Assembly: GCF_900198195.1 (NCBI RefSeq)
Contig: NZ_LT899436.1
Location: 4,550,880 to 4,614,879 of the forward strand
Length of the DNA: 64,000 nt
DNA from: Tenacibaculum jejuense
GTDB taxonomy: Bacteria > Bacteroidota > Bacteroidia > Flavobacteriales > Flavobacteriaceae
Direction of reading: 5' to 3'
The notes beneath the pieces were generated by a model. It did no database searches and had not been told where the DNA came from. It saw nothing but the letters and a program-made list of their open reading frames with translations. Positions 17,901 to 26,838 of the stretch are shown piece by piece. Position numbers and translations under genes: made by a program. Positions within the stretch are counted from its first letter, which is position 1. Each line of letters opens with the position of its first letter.

Positions 17901-18706
17901 GCTTTTTCCAAGAAATTCTTTTGATCAAAAGTTAAATTAGGATTCTCGGTAGTATTGATATTTTCATTTTTTGGGCTATACAATACTTCTTTAGGAATAA
18001 TAACACTAGCATTGGCTCTTAAAACAAATTCTTTTTTTTCTTGCTCAGTAAATACAATAGTAGCTTCTGAAGACTGTTTTATAACTCTCTGGCCTGTCAA
18101 TGCATCTTCAACTCTTGTTATATTTTCTGTTCTTTCACCAGAATTACCTGATGCATCTTGAAATACAACATAAACTTCGTTAAAAGCTTTTAAGAAACGG
18201 TTTGCAATTAACATTTGAACTATTGTTTCACGAACAGGAGTTGAAATTTTATGTATTGTTTGATAAAATAAATTATTCCACAATAAAACTTCATCATCAC
18301 TATTCAACAACAAACTATTTTCTATGGTAGGTGTTACTTCTGAAGTTCTACTTCCAGAATAAAGAATTACATTAATATTCTCTAAAATACTTTGAGCTGT
18401 GAAATAATTCTTATTCCGCATTAACCAATTTGAAAAATCATATAATTTTGCATATTCATTTTTCAAATATTGTCTGTTTTCAATAGCTTGAAAGTTTTCA
18501 GTTGTATATGCATTAGCCAGAGCTTCTACTCTTTCTTTTTCTTCTGTTGGTGCTAATTTCGCTACTGATCTGTGAGCTATACTCTCGGATTCTTTTTCCT
18601 TAGGATAGCTAACAAATAAAAATTCTCTTTTTCTTTCATCTGCCAATTGTGGCGTACGCAATGTTACAAATCTAAATAGACTTGATGTAATGGGCTTTTT
18701 TTCCAT
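14954..18706 (-). CDS. Large conserved-looking protein of unknown function (1250 aa)
   Basis: First gene of the toxin locus. No signal peptide. Landmarks: helical N-terminal ~130 residues; a beta domain at ~440-590; EVCCYVPGEVSHIENVMA near residues 600-617 with adjacent C602 and C603; an Asn/Ser/Gly low-complexity stretch at ~680-730 followed by a charged coil; and a C-terminal domain with WETRVPTALTILQ and GLPCNSDC. The CCYVPGEVSHIENVM block and the 'PWE.RVPT.L' block look like strongly conserved motifs that I associate with large unannotated bacterial proteins, but I cannot name a family. Position suggests a structural or delivery component serving the toxins behind it. Confidence 0.7.
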   Translation of the reverse strand: MEKKPITSSLFRFVTLRTPQLADERKREFLFVSYPKEKESESIAHRSVAKLAPTEEKERVEALANAYTTENFQAIENRQYLKNEYAKLYDFSNWLMRNKNYFTAQSILENINVILYSGSRTSEVTPTIENSLLLNSDDEVLLWNNLFYQTIHKISTPVRETIVQMLIANRFLKAFNEVYVVFQDASGNSGERTENITRVEDALTGQRVIKQSSEATIVFTEQEKKEFVLRANASVIIPKEVLYSPKNENINTTENPNLTFDQKNFLEKATKVDQAKLLLETYETALDEVNRAELVYNKEEAKKYEQAVIDHQRRVANSQASITIDGLTNPDNTSSDVVSTEDIPGVTPNEYIRFDYVKSPEIIRPTEGVTLNASEAKILAQMSTATLALINSSEFEIYDTFAEVKTLLRTKIDKENRVIIDNTQRPTQNTNTSGIANTTNSDVSPSYAFSIVANNITFQTLTTFDLNINVNDISKKITGVSYEIKNDENSFKASNSEFRVLNPRYEEDEKIKIFPKGLTVPVGTYNFKGEVTFSDGTIVAFDADITLAFKNSVLDGATIGLARIINSGNTSVDIETPEQDNTIYGVTQLGIADFRRVEQEVCCYVPGEVSHIENVMAREYKERNTRNLTSSENITEQNSEREAEVLTDTTSTERNELQNEASSIVNEDNATNFGANASVTGGIGTTFSFGSSVNTSSSNATSDSNLRAQTYAQEVTERALERVVEKVSKKRTTRVLKEYEENITHGFDNRKGDEHVTGVYRWVDIIYKNKLVNYGKRLMYEFTIPEPAKFYVESIFKNNENNDQNNSRNNLISFTKPINPKDLVLIGLTEGLKNASQINEANYQRIASTYNAEVAPFPKQLITVGKSFSLSYTKSTSTNESANLNGKVELPEGYKSTQATVGYSATDNGDSSRKGFYIHIGNKKIGEAGSSSPLHKDGIPTNIDNYINEVPVSAVLFNYFEGALNVSVNCVRTNEYYQQWQNETFNAIMNAYYDRVQEYNEFRQAQEVSPEEKEKQKEFSSQLNRGIEKRELKRIAIDLMTAPFIKKFTVSQNHYQNDNITINNRKVLNDHGSVVKFFEQAFDWEIMAYTFYPYFYKNQSDWGDNFEYLDTNDPIFKAFLQSGMARSVVPVQPGFEDAVNWFMSTGELWGGQGMITDIEDDLYVSISEEMTEPEGVVEGEPWETRVPTALTILQADSVVLKEGGLPCNSDCNEHHLFETSTYKLGDGNSGSTPSSKGVDFDIVGETNTIQ

Positions 18707-18902
18707 GTAAATACTTTTTTTTATAAATTTTAAACTTTAAGAAGCTAGTGTTGCCTTCTTGTTTAGCTTATTTAACAGCAAAACAACAAGCATATAAAGT
18801 TTAAATCAGTAAAATAAGTGTTGTGAAATTTTAAAATAGAAGCACTAAAAAAATGATTCATAGCAAATTAATACTTCTAAAAGATTAGCAATTTTTCACA
18901 TA

Positions 18903-18934
18903 TGTTTAGAATTTACTATATTTGCATCTAAACA
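18903..18934 (+). promoter_or_regulatory. Operator and promoter of the XRE/S24 repressor
   Basis: TGTTTAGA and TCTAAACA form a perfect 8-bp inverted repeat separated by 16 bp. A -7 box TATATTTG (18917-18924) lies inside it, about 80 bp before the XRE gene. A repressor bound here would block its own promoter; the toxin operon starts in the opposite direction from the same 299-bp gap. Inference: autoregulated LexA/CI-type operator. A 12-mer AAGTGTTGTGAA at 18817-18828 is shared with 7067-7078. Confidence 0.6.
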
Positions 18935-19005
18935 CGAGACAAAAATACAAACATTTTACATAAAAACAATTGTTCTGTTTTTAATTTTATGTTAAAAAGA
19001 CAAGT

Positions 19006-19803
19006 ATGGATATTTCAAAAAAAATAGCTGAGATTAGAGATTTTCACAAATTAAACAATTTGTCGTTTTCTAAAAGAATTGGTGTAACTGGTACAACTGT
19101 AGACAGTATTGTAAATGGTCGCCCACAGCCAGATGGTACTCGAAAAAAAACAAAACCTGGTTACGATGTATTAACTTCTATTATCAATGAATTTAATATT
19201 AATCCTGATTATTTATTTGGTAAAAGTGATATTATGCTTTACGAAGATGTTCCAAACAGTAATTATAGCGGAACACCTAAAGTCGTAGCAACTAATTCTT
19301 CTGGAGATGAAAATATCGTTTTTGTTCCTACTCAAGCCCGAGCTGGATACTTAAATGGATATGGAGATTCTGAATACATTCAAAATCTTCCTTCCTTTCA
19401 CATGCCCCATTTACGTCATGGATCTTTTCGCTGTTTTGAAGTTCAAGGAAATTCAATGGTTCGTACTTTTTTTGATGGTGATTTAGTCTTCGGTCAGTAT
19501 GTTGAAGATTTATATGATATTAAAGATGGAAGAGTATATATAATTGTTAGTAAAAATGATGGAATTGTTTTAAAGCGTGTAATTAACAGAATTCAAGAAA
19601 GAGGTAAACTTATATTGAAAAGTGATAATAAAAATGGAAACTACCCAACTTACACCATAAATGCAGATGAAATAATGGAAGTTTGGTATGTAACGATGTA
19701 TGCTTCTAAACAAATGCCAGAACCAGTAGATATTTATGATCGTCTGCATGATTTAGAAACTCAAATTGCTTTATTGCAAGAACAAGCAAATCTGAAAAAT
19801 TAA
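19006..19803 (+). CDS. XRE-family repressor with S24 LexA-like protease domain
   Basis: 265 aa. Residues ~3-70 are a helix-turn-helix of the Cro/CI type (KIAEIRDFHKLNNLSFSKRI). Residues ~100-235 are an S24 peptidase domain: putative Ala-Gly cleavage bond in QARAGYLNGY, catalytic Ser in VQGNSMVRTFFDGD, and Lys in GIVLKRVI. The C-terminus is a short coiled coil. Such repressors cleave themselves when RecA filaments form. It is divergent from the toxin operon and has an inverted-repeat operator, so DNA-damage control of the toxin locus is plausible but unproven. Confidence 0.85.
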   Translation: MDISKKIAEIRDFHKLNNLSFSKRIGVTGTTVDSIVNGRPQPDGTRKKTKPGYDVLTSIINEFNINPDYLFGKSDIMLYEDVPNSNYSGTPKVVATNSSGDENIVFVPTQARAGYLNGYGDSEYIQNLPSFHMPHLRHGSFRCFEVQGNSMVRTFFDGDLVFGQYVEDLYDIKDGRVYIIVSKNDGIVLKRVINRIQERGKLILKSDNKNGNYPTYTINADEIMEVWYVTMYASKQMPEPVDIYDRLHDLETQIALLQEQANLKN

Positions 19804-19830
19804 AAAAAGCCTTTTAATCAGGCTTTTTTT
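19802..19830. terminator. Bidirectional terminator
   Basis: AAAAAAAGCC and GGCTTTTTTT flank a short loop between two converging genes. Confidence 0.9.
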
Positions 19831-20911
19831 ATTGTTCTAAATCTCTTTTTAACATCTTATGAAAATGATGAACTCCAGTTTCTCTAGTTGCTGAAAATCG
19901 GCCGTCTGTGTAAAAGCGTGAACGTAATCCTTTTTGTACACCTTCAACCACCCATTCATCTTCTTGTTGTGTTTTTTCTCCTAATTGTTCTCCACTCATT
20001 CGCTCCCAGATTTCTCTGTCTTTAATGTAATATAGAAATTCAACCTTTGTAAAATTTTCCGTGTAAGGTCTTACGATATTTAATTGTACTCCCCAAGGAT
20101 AAAAATTCAACATGAAATTCGGATAAAACCAATAATAATATGCCGAAATATTTTTACCGTAATCTGGATGATCTTCAGGGAATTTGAAGACTTCAGCTCC
20201 ATTTTCTCCATAACCAATTTGTAATACCATATCTCCATCACAAATTGTATCATAACTTCCATAGTCTAAAATACTGTTCAAAGCAGGATGTACAAATGGA
20301 ATATGAAATCCTTCTAAATAATTATCGATATACAATGCCCAATGTGATTGCACATTATAAGTTTTTGAATATTCTGGAGCAAACTCAAAATCGTCTGCAT
20401 TTAAAAAGCCTACTCTACTTTCTAATTCATTTAAAATTTTAGAGAAATCCTGCTGAGGTGCCAAACTCGTAAATAAAAATTTCGACCATTTTTTTAACTC
20501 TAATTGATGTAAATGCTCACAGGGTCTGGGAAAATTTTCTACTTCTTTAAACTCTGGCATAAACTCAAACTTTCCTTCTAAATCAAAACGTCTTCCATGA
20601 TAAGAACATACCAACTTTCTGTTCTTTCCTGGGTGATGGGAAATAATAAAACCTCGGTGTGTGCATACATTTGATAAACATCGAACTTCATCCTTTTGCT
20701 TTGTTAAGACTAAAGGTTCTTCAATATATTTTTCTAAAAGATAAAATGGATATGTATTTACAGCAACATTAAAAATCTCTTGTTCATCTCCTATGTATTG
20801 CCAACTTTTAGCAAATACCTTTTCCTTCATTGCTTCCCAAATTTTAGTATCAAAGTAAAAATCAGATGGTAATGTAGCCGATTCAGAAATTTTAGCTGTT
20901 ACTTTTTTCAT
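19829..20911 (-). CDS. Rieske non-haem iron oxygenase, alpha subunit
   Basis: 360 aa. The Rieske [2Fe-2S] centre is CTH (in NVCTHRGF) and CSYHGRRF, about residues 84-106. The mononuclear iron site is NYLEGFHIPFVHP (two His) with a later Asp. It belongs to the aromatic ring-hydroxylating/choline-carnitine monooxygenase-like group; substrate is not determinable here. A stand-alone gene with its own terminator and no reductase beside it. Not linked in function to either neighbour. Confidence 0.85.
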   Translation of the reverse strand: MKKVTAKISESATLPSDFYFDTKIWEAMKEKVFAKSWQYIGDEQEIFNVAVNTYPFYLLEKYIEEPLVLTKQKDEVRCLSNVCTHRGFIISHHPGKNRKLVCSYHGRRFDLEGKFEFMPEFKEVENFPRPCEHLHQLELKKWSKFLFTSLAPQQDFSKILNELESRVGFLNADDFEFAPEYSKTYNVQSHWALYIDNYLEGFHIPFVHPALNSILDYGSYDTICDGDMVLQIGYGENGAEVFKFPEDHPDYGKNISAYYYWFYPNFMLNFYPWGVQLNIVRPYTENFTKVEFLYYIKDREIWERMSGEQLGEKTQQEDEWVVEGVQKGLRSRFYTDGRFSATRETGVHHFHKMLKRDLEQ

Positions 20912-21128
20912 AATAAAAGATATTCAATAATTTGTAATAATTAATGCAGTATTCCTAACAAAAAAAATCATTTTATGATGAAAAAAAAACAACATAGTTT
21001 TATGAAACTTAGCCAATCTTTTATTTAAACCCATTCTAAATATAAAACAAAAGAATATTTAATCCTTGTACAAACAGTACATAGGTCTTAACTTTGCTAG
21101 TAATTATTTCATTCAACAATTAAAAATA

Positions 21129-21803
21129 ATGAGCGGATTATTAAAATCTTCTATAGGAAGGAAGTTTGCTATGGCACTTTCGGCACTCTTCCTAATGGTT
21201 TTCTTACTACAACATTTTGCAATTAACATTTTATCGGTATTCAGTCCTGATGCTTTTAATGAAGCTTCTCACTTTATGGGAACATTCTGGGCAGTTCAGT
21301 ATTTATTACAGCCTGTTTTAATTTTTGGTGTAATCTTCCATTTTGCAATGGGGTTTGTATTAGAAATTAAAAACAATGCTGCTCGTACTGTAAAATACGC
21401 TAAAAACAATGGAGCTGCAAATTCTACTTGGATGAGTAGAAACATGATTTATAGTGGATTATTTATTCTAATCTTCTTAATCATTCACTTTATTGATTTT
21501 TGGATTCCTGAAATGAATATAAAATATGTTCAAGGAGATCTTTCTGGAATGCATAATGGAGAATTTAGATATTTCCATGAATTACAAGAAAAATTTGTTC
21601 CAATTTGGCGTGTGGCATTATACTGTTTAGGTTTTGTCTTTTTGGCATTACACTTATTACATGGATTTAATTCTGCTTTCCAATCAGTAGGAGCAAATAA
21701 TAAATACACTAAAGGGTTGAAAACATTTAGTAAAATTTATGCAATTGGTCTTCCATTAGGGTTTATCATTATTGCTTTATTTCACCATTTCAATCACCAC
21801 TAA
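21129..21803 (+). CDS. sdhC: Succinate dehydrogenase cytochrome b subunit
   Basis: 224 aa from ATG 21129 (MSGLLKSSIGRKF, the usual family start); an upstream TTG start is unlikely. Five hydrophobic helices with conserved haem-ligand-type His residues in QHFAIN, HFAMGF, IHFIDF and HLLHGF. This is the single-polypeptide, di-haem type-B anchor typical of Bacteroidetes succinate:quinone oxidoreductase. First gene of sdhCAB. Confidence 0.92.
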   Translation: MSGLLKSSIGRKFAMALSALFLMVFLLQHFAINILSVFSPDAFNEASHFMGTFWAVQYLLQPVLIFGVIFHFAMGFVLEIKNNAARTVKYAKNNGAANSTWMSRNMIYSGLFILIFLIIHFIDFWIPEMNIKYVQGDLSGMHNGEFRYFHELQEKFVPIWRVALYCLGFVFLALHLLHGFNSAFQSVGANNKYTKGLKTFSKIYAIGLPLGFIIIALFHHFNHH

Positions 21804-21815
21804 TACACTTTAAGT

Positions 21816-23816
21816 ATGGCAACTTTAGATTCAAAAATACCACAAGGTCCATTAGCTGATAAATGGACTAATCATAAAAATAAAATTAACTTAGTTAACC
21901 CAGCAAACAAGCGTTTAATTGACGTAATTGTTGTTGGTACAGGTTTGGCAGGAGGTTCTGCTGCCGCAACTTTAGCTGAGTTAGGATATAATGTAAAGGC
22001 GTTTTGTTTTCAAGATTCTCCACGTCGTGCGCACTCTATCGCTGCACAAGGAGGAATTAACGCTGCAAAAAATTATCAAGGAGACGGTGACTCTACCTAC
22101 AGATTATTTTACGATACTGTAAAAGGTGGTGACTATCGTTCTCGTGAAGCAAACGTTTATCGTTTAGCTGAAGTATCAGCAAATATTATCGACCAATGTG
22201 TAGCACAAGGTGTTCCTTTTGCTCGTGATTATGGTGGATTATTAGATAACCGTTCTTTTGGAGGAGTTTTAGTATCTAGAACTTTCTATGCAAAAGGACA
22301 AACTGGACAGCAATTATTATTAGGAGCATATTCTGCAATGAACCGTCAGATCGGTCGTGGAAAAATCAAAATGTATAACCGTCACGAAATGCTAGACGTT
22401 GTAATTGTTGATGGTAAAGCTCGTGGAATTATTGCTCGAAACTTAGTTACTGGAGAAATTGAGCGTCATTCTGCTCATGCTGTTGTACTAGGAACTGGAG
22501 GTTATGGAAACGTATTCTTCTTATCTACTAATGCAATGGGAAGTAATGTAACAGCTGCTTGGAAAGCTCACAAAAAAGGAGCTTACTTTGCAAATCCTTG
22601 TTATACACAAATTCACCCAACTTGTATTCCTGTATCTGGAGATCATCAATCTAAATTAACGTTAATGTCTGAATCATTACGTAATGATGGTCGTATATGG
22701 GTTCCTAAAAATATGGATGATGTAATCGCAATACGTGAAGGTAAAAAGAAACCTACAGAACTTTCTGAAGATGAAAGAGATTACTATTTAGAGCGTCGTT
22801 ATCCTGCATTCGGTAATTTAGTTCCTCGTGATGTTGCATCGCGTGCAGCTAAAGAAAGATGTGATGCTGGTTACGGAGTAAATGCAACTGGAGAAGCTGT
22901 ATATTTAGATTTTGCTTCTGCTATCGAACGTTATGGTAAAGAACAAGCAACTATAAAAGGTTTAAATGTAAACGATGCTGCTTTAGTTAAAAAATTAGGT
23001 CAAAATGTAGTTCGTGCAAAATATGGGAATTTATTCCAAATGTACGAGAAGATTGTTGACGAGAATCCATACGAGACTCCAATGATGATTTTCCCTGCTG
23101 TTCACTATACAATGGGTGGAATTTGGGTAGATTACAACTTAATGACAACTGTTCCAGGATTATATGCTATTGGAGAAGCTAACTTCTCTGATCACGGAGC
23201 CAACCGTTTAGGTGCTTCTGCTTTAATGCAAGGTTTAGCTGATGGTTATTTTGTTTTACCTTACACTATTGGTGATTACTTAGCTGATGATATCCGTACA
23301 GGACCAATTTCAACTGAAACTCCTGAATTTGAAGCAGCTGAAAAAAATGTTCGTGAGTCTATTGACAAATTAGTAAATAACAATGGAACAAAATCTGTTG
23401 ATTATTTCCACAGACGTTTAGGAAAAATCATGTGGAATAAATGTGGAATGGCTCGTAACGAAAAAGAACTGAAAGAAGCTATCGAAGAAATCTCTGCTTT
23501 ACGTGCTGAATTCTGGAGTGATGTTAGAGTTCCTGGTGAAGCAAATGAATTTAATGAAGAATTAGCAAAAGCTGGTAGAGTAGCTGATTTCCTAGAATTA
23601 GGAGAGTTATTTGCTAAAGACGCATTACAAAGAGAAGAATCTGCTGGTGGTCACTTTAGAGAAGAGTACCAAACAGAAGAAGGTGAAGCAAAACGTAGAA
23701 AAGAATTCCAATATGTTTCTGCGTGGGAGTACAAAGGAGAGCCAAAAGATGCAGTATTGCATCAGGAAGATTTGGTTTATGAAAATATAGAAGTAAAAGA
23801 ACGTTCATATAAATAA
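21816..23816 (+). CDS. sdhA: Succinate dehydrogenase flavoprotein subunit
   Basis: 666 aa. An N-terminal FAD-binding motif [17 protein letters not shown], the covalent-FAD His in [15 protein letters not shown], substrate loop HPTCIPVSG, and the C-terminal [17 protein letters not shown]. It begins 12 bp after sdhC and ends 10 bp before sdhB. Oxidises succinate to fumarate on the cytoplasmic face of the inner membrane. Confidence 0.97.
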   Translation: MATLDSKIPQGPLADKWTNHKNKINLVNPANKRLIDVIVVGTGLAGGSAAATLAELGYNVKAFCFQDSPRRAHSIAAQGGINAAKNYQGDGDSTYRLFYDTVKGGDYRSREANVYRLAEVSANIIDQCVAQGVPFARDYGGLLDNRSFGGVLVSRTFYAKGQTGQQLLLGAYSAMNRQIGRGKIKMYNRHEMLDVVIVDGKARGIIARNLVTGEIERHSAHAVVLGTGGYGNVFFLSTNAMGSNVTAAWKAHKKGAYFANPCYTQIHPTCIPVSGDHQSKLTLMSESLRNDGRIWVPKNMDDVIAIREGKKKPTELSEDERDYYLERRYPAFGNLVPRDVASRAAKERCDAGYGVNATGEAVYLDFASAIERYGKEQATIKGLNVNDAALVKKLGQNVVRAKYGNLFQMYEKIVDENPYETPMMIFPAVHYTMGGIWVDYNLMTTVPGLYAIGEANFSDHGANRLGASALMQGLADGYFVLPYTIGDYLADDIRTGPISTETPEFEAAEKNVRESIDKLVNNNGTKSVDYFHRRLGKIMWNKCGMARNEKELKEAIEEISALRAEFWSDVRVPGEANEFNEELAKAGRVADFLELGELFAKDALQREESAGGHFREEYQTEEGEAKRRKEFQYVSAWEYKGEPKDAVLHQEDLVYENIEVKERSYK

Positions 23817-23826
23817 GGAAAAAATT

Positions 23827-24573
23827 ATGAATTTAACGTTAAAAATATGGCGTCAGAAAAACGCAAGCGCTAAAGGAAAAATGGTTGATTATAAAATCAA
23901 TGAAGTATCGCCAGATATGTCTTTCCTTGAAATGCTAGATGTATTAAATACACAACTAATTGAAACTGGTGACGAGCCAGTAGCTTTTGATCATGATTGC
24001 CGTGAAGGTATTTGTGGAATGTGTTCTTTATACATTAATGGTGAGGCACACGGTCCTGATAGGGGCGTAACTACTTGTCAATTACACATGAGAAAATTCA
24101 AAGATGGAGATACAATTTTTATTGAGCCATTTAGAGCTAAAGCTTTTCCAGTAATTAAAGATTTAGCTGTAGATAGATCTGCTTTTGATAGAGTTCAACA
24201 TGCTGGAGGATTTATCTCTGTGAATACATCAGGAAATACACAAGATGCAAATTCAATCCCTGTAAACAAAGAAAATGCTGATAAAGCATTTGATGCAGCG
24301 ACTTGTATTGGTTGTGGGGCATGTGTTGCTACTTGTAAAAATTCATCTGCAATGTTATATGTTTCTGCAAAAGTTTCTCAATTTGCTTTATTACCACAAG
24401 GTCAAGTTGAAGCTGCAGATCGTGTATTAAACATGGTAAAACAAATGGATGAAGAAGGTTTTGGTAACTGTACAAATACAGGAGCTTGTGAAGTAGAATG
24501 TCCGAAAGGAATTTCTTTAGAAAACATTGCTCGTATGAATACAGAATACTTAAAAGCAAGTTTAAAAGGATAA
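23827..24573 (+). CDS. sdhB: Succinate dehydrogenase iron-sulfur subunit
   Basis: 248 aa. [2Fe-2S] ligands in [15 protein letters not shown] and VTTC; then [11 protein letters not shown] and the C-terminal [14 protein letters not shown] supply the further clusters. Passes electrons from SdhA to the cytochrome b anchor. Ends in a strong terminator at 24595. Confidence 0.97.
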   Translation: MNLTLKIWRQKNASAKGKMVDYKINEVSPDMSFLEMLDVLNTQLIETGDEPVAFDHDCREGICGMCSLYINGEAHGPDRGVTTCQLHMRKFKDGDTIFIEPFRAKAFPVIKDLAVDRSAFDRVQHAGGFISVNTSGNTQDANSIPVNKENADKAFDAATCIGCGACVATCKNSSAMLYVSAKVSQFALLPQGQVEAADRVLNMVKQMDEEGFGNCTNTGACEVECPKGISLENIARMNTEYLKASLKG

Positions 24574-24594
24574 AAATAAACTTTCATATACTTA

Positions 24595-24623
24595 AAAACC
24601 CAAGGCTTAGTCTTGGGTTTTTT
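24595..24623 (+). terminator. Terminator of sdhCAB
   Basis: AAAACCCAAG, loop, CTTGGGTTTTTT, 22 bp after the sdhB stop. Confidence 0.9.
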
Positions 24624-24650
24624 GTTTCTTTACACTATCAAATAGTATAC

Positions 24651-26420
24651 ATGATAAATCATATAGACTTTTATAAAGCACAAGAAGAAAAACACCTTGA
24701 AGAACTTAAACTAATTAAGAAACAAATATCAAACTTAAGCATATTAAGATTACTCATATTCTTAGCTACCGCTTTTGGAATATATCTTTCTTTAGATTTA
24801 TGGAAAGTATCCATTGGTATAGCAACAGTTGGAATACTAATTTTTGTTGTTTTACTATTAAAGTACACTAAAACAAAAAGAAAACAAGAGTTACTTTCAA
24901 CTTTAGCATCGATAAATAAAGAAGAGCTTCATATCATTTATGGAGATTACTACCATAAAGAAGATGGAATAGATTTTAAAGACCCTAAACACGACTACAG
25001 TTTAGATATTGATTTATTCGGACCTGGTTCTTTTTTTCAATTTATAAACAGAACCAAAATACAAGAAAGCAAATTAAAATTAGCCAATCTTTTAACTGCT
25101 AATCATATTAAAGATATTAAGCTACGTCAAGAAGCTATAAAAGAGCTAGCAACAAAACCTAATTGGAGTCAGAAATATCAGGCTATTTCTAGCCTGATTA
25201 AGACAGAAACTTCTACGGCTAACATTGTTGGATGGTTAAAGCAATATAAGCCCTTTGTACCTCATAAAATGCAGTGGTTATCTTTTGGATTTTCTTTGAT
25301 TTCCGTTACATTATTCGCTTGCGTTCTTTTAGATTTTGTGAATACTAACATTCTTCTTTATTGGATGATTTTAGGACTAAGTATAACTGGTCGATACCTA
25401 AAGAAGGTTAATAACTTATCCCAGAACTCAGATAAAATCAAAGAAACTTTTCGTCAATATTCTCAATTATTAAATGAAATTGAAAACGAAACATTTACTT
25501 CTTCTTTATTAAAGGAAAAACAATCTGATATACAATCAGAAGCTGAGAAGGCTTCTACTATTTTTAACACCTTCACTAAAGCACTTGATGCTCTCGATAA
25601 TAGAAACAATATTATTATTGCTATTCTAGGAAATGGTTTTTTTCTATTTGATATTAAAAACAGTTATCGTGTTGAGCAATGGATTAATTCATATAAAGAC
25701 GTAGTTGAAAATTGGTTTAATGTTGTTACATTTTTTGATGCATACAATAGTTTAGGTAATTATACTTTCAATCATCCTGAATACATATTCCCAGAAATAA
25801 AAGAAAGTAAAACAATCCTTCAAACGGAAAGCTTAGGACATCCTTTACTTAAAAAAGATAAAAGAGTAGACAACGACATAATTATCGATAAGGAGCAATT
25901 CTTTATTATTACTGGTGCAAATATGGCTGGTAAAAGTACCTTTTTAAGAACTGTATCACTTAACATTGTTATGGCAAATATCGGTTTACCTGTATGTGCT
26001 AAATCATGTAGATACTCTCCTATTAAGTTGATTACAAGTATGCGAACCAGTGATTCGTTGGTTGAAGATAGTTCTTATTTCTTTTCGGAATTAACACGTT
26101 TAAAGTTTATAGTAGATCAAATTAAAGAAACTCCTTATTTTATTATTCTTGATGAAATCTTAAAAGGAACTAACAGCACAGATAAAGCTATTGGATCACA
26201 AAAATTTGTCGAGAAACTGGTAGAGTCTAACTCAACTGGTATTATAGCTACACATGATTTAAGTCTGTGTGAAATTGAGAAAAAGTTAGACGAAGTAAAG
26301 AATTTCTACTTTGATGCAGAGATTATTAATGATGAACTTTATTTCGATTATCGTTTCAAGAAAGGTATTTGTCAAAATATGAATGCTAGCTTTTTATTAA
26401 AAAAGATGGAAATTATTTAA
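24651..26420 (+). CDS. Membrane-associated MutS-family ATPase
   Basis: 589 aa from ATG 24651 (MINHIDFYKAQEEKHLEELK); a longer frame through the sdh terminator is not credible. Two hydrophobic pairs (~35-75 and ~205-250) are followed by a MutS-type ATPase: Walker A GANMAGKST at ~422-430, a conserved YFFSELTRLK, and Walker B FIILDEILKGTNS at ~495. It lacks the mismatch-recognition and connector domains of MutS1 (see 35629). This MutS-like group with membrane segments is common in Bacteroidetes and its function is unclear. Low chance of a role in mismatch repair. Confidence 0.8.
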   Translation: MINHIDFYKAQEEKHLEELKLIKKQISNLSILRLLIFLATAFGIYLSLDLWKVSIGIATVGILIFVVLLLKYTKTKRKQELLSTLASINKEELHIIYGDYYHKEDGIDFKDPKHDYSLDIDLFGPGSFFQFINRTKIQESKLKLANLLTANHIKDIKLRQEAIKELATKPNWSQKYQAISSLIKTETSTANIVGWLKQYKPFVPHKMQWLSFGFSLISVTLFACVLLDFVNTNILLYWMILGLSITGRYLKKVNNLSQNSDKIKETFRQYSQLLNEIENETFTSSLLKEKQSDIQSEAEKASTIFNTFTKALDALDNRNNIIIAILGNGFFLFDIKNSYRVEQWINSYKDVVENWFNVVTFFDAYNSLGNYTFNHPEYIFPEIKESKTILQTESLGHPLLKKDKRVDNDIIIDKEQFFIITGANMAGKSTFLRTVSLNIVMANIGLPVCAKSCRYSPIKLITSMRTSDSLVEDSSYFFSELTRLKFIVDQIKETPYFIILDEILKGTNSTDKAIGSQKFVEKLVESNSTGIIATHDLSLCEIEKKLDEVKNFYFDAEIINDELYFDYRFKKGICQNMNASFLLKKMEII

Positions 26421-26440
26421 TAACCTCCATCTTCTAAATT

Positions 26441-26827
26441 TTATAATTGTACTTCTTTGCTTGATTTTTTTGCTACAAAGCCTTTTATCTTAAGCATTTT
26501 TCGCTCTTGTTTGGCATTAGAAAATACAGTAATAGCTTTTGAAAAATTACCCGGTCTTTTCGTATCATAAGAAATAGCTATTTTTCCTTTTTCACCTGGC
26601 ATAATTGGTTTTTCTGGCTTCTGAGGAACTGTACATCCACAAGTGGATTTAATGTGTTTTATAATTAATGGAGCGTCACCAATATTAGTGAACTCAAAAA
26701 CTCGTACTCCATCGGAACCCTGAGCTATTTTTCCATAATTGATTAATTCTTTCTCAAACTTAAACTCTTGACTGTGTAATAGTATTCCTGAAAGAAATAC
26801 AAATACTAATGTGATTTTTACGTTCAT
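26441..26827 (-). CDS. DUF1573 secreted protein
   Basis: 128 aa. A signal peptide (MNVKITLVFVFLSGILLHSQ) is followed by a single immunoglobulin-like DUF1573 domain: GKIAQGSDGVRVFEFTNIGD, CGCTVPQKP, GKIAISYDTKRPG. Exported, with unknown function. It lies 11 bp after the thioredoxin/TPR gene and is probably co-transcribed with it. Confidence 0.88.
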   Translation of the reverse strand: MNVKITLVFVFLSGILLHSQEFKFEKELINYGKIAQGSDGVRVFEFTNIGDAPLIIKHIKSTCGCTVPQKPEKPIMPGEKGKIAISYDTKRPGNFSKAITVFSNAKQERKMLKIKGFVAKKSSKEVQL

Positions 26828-26838
26828 AATTTATTATT

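Noticed and set aside
1..18706. Prophage or phage-tail-like particle
   Set aside because: Only the KEELK module is phage-like; no capsid, portal, terminase, sheath, tube, baseplate or integrase gene is present in the window.
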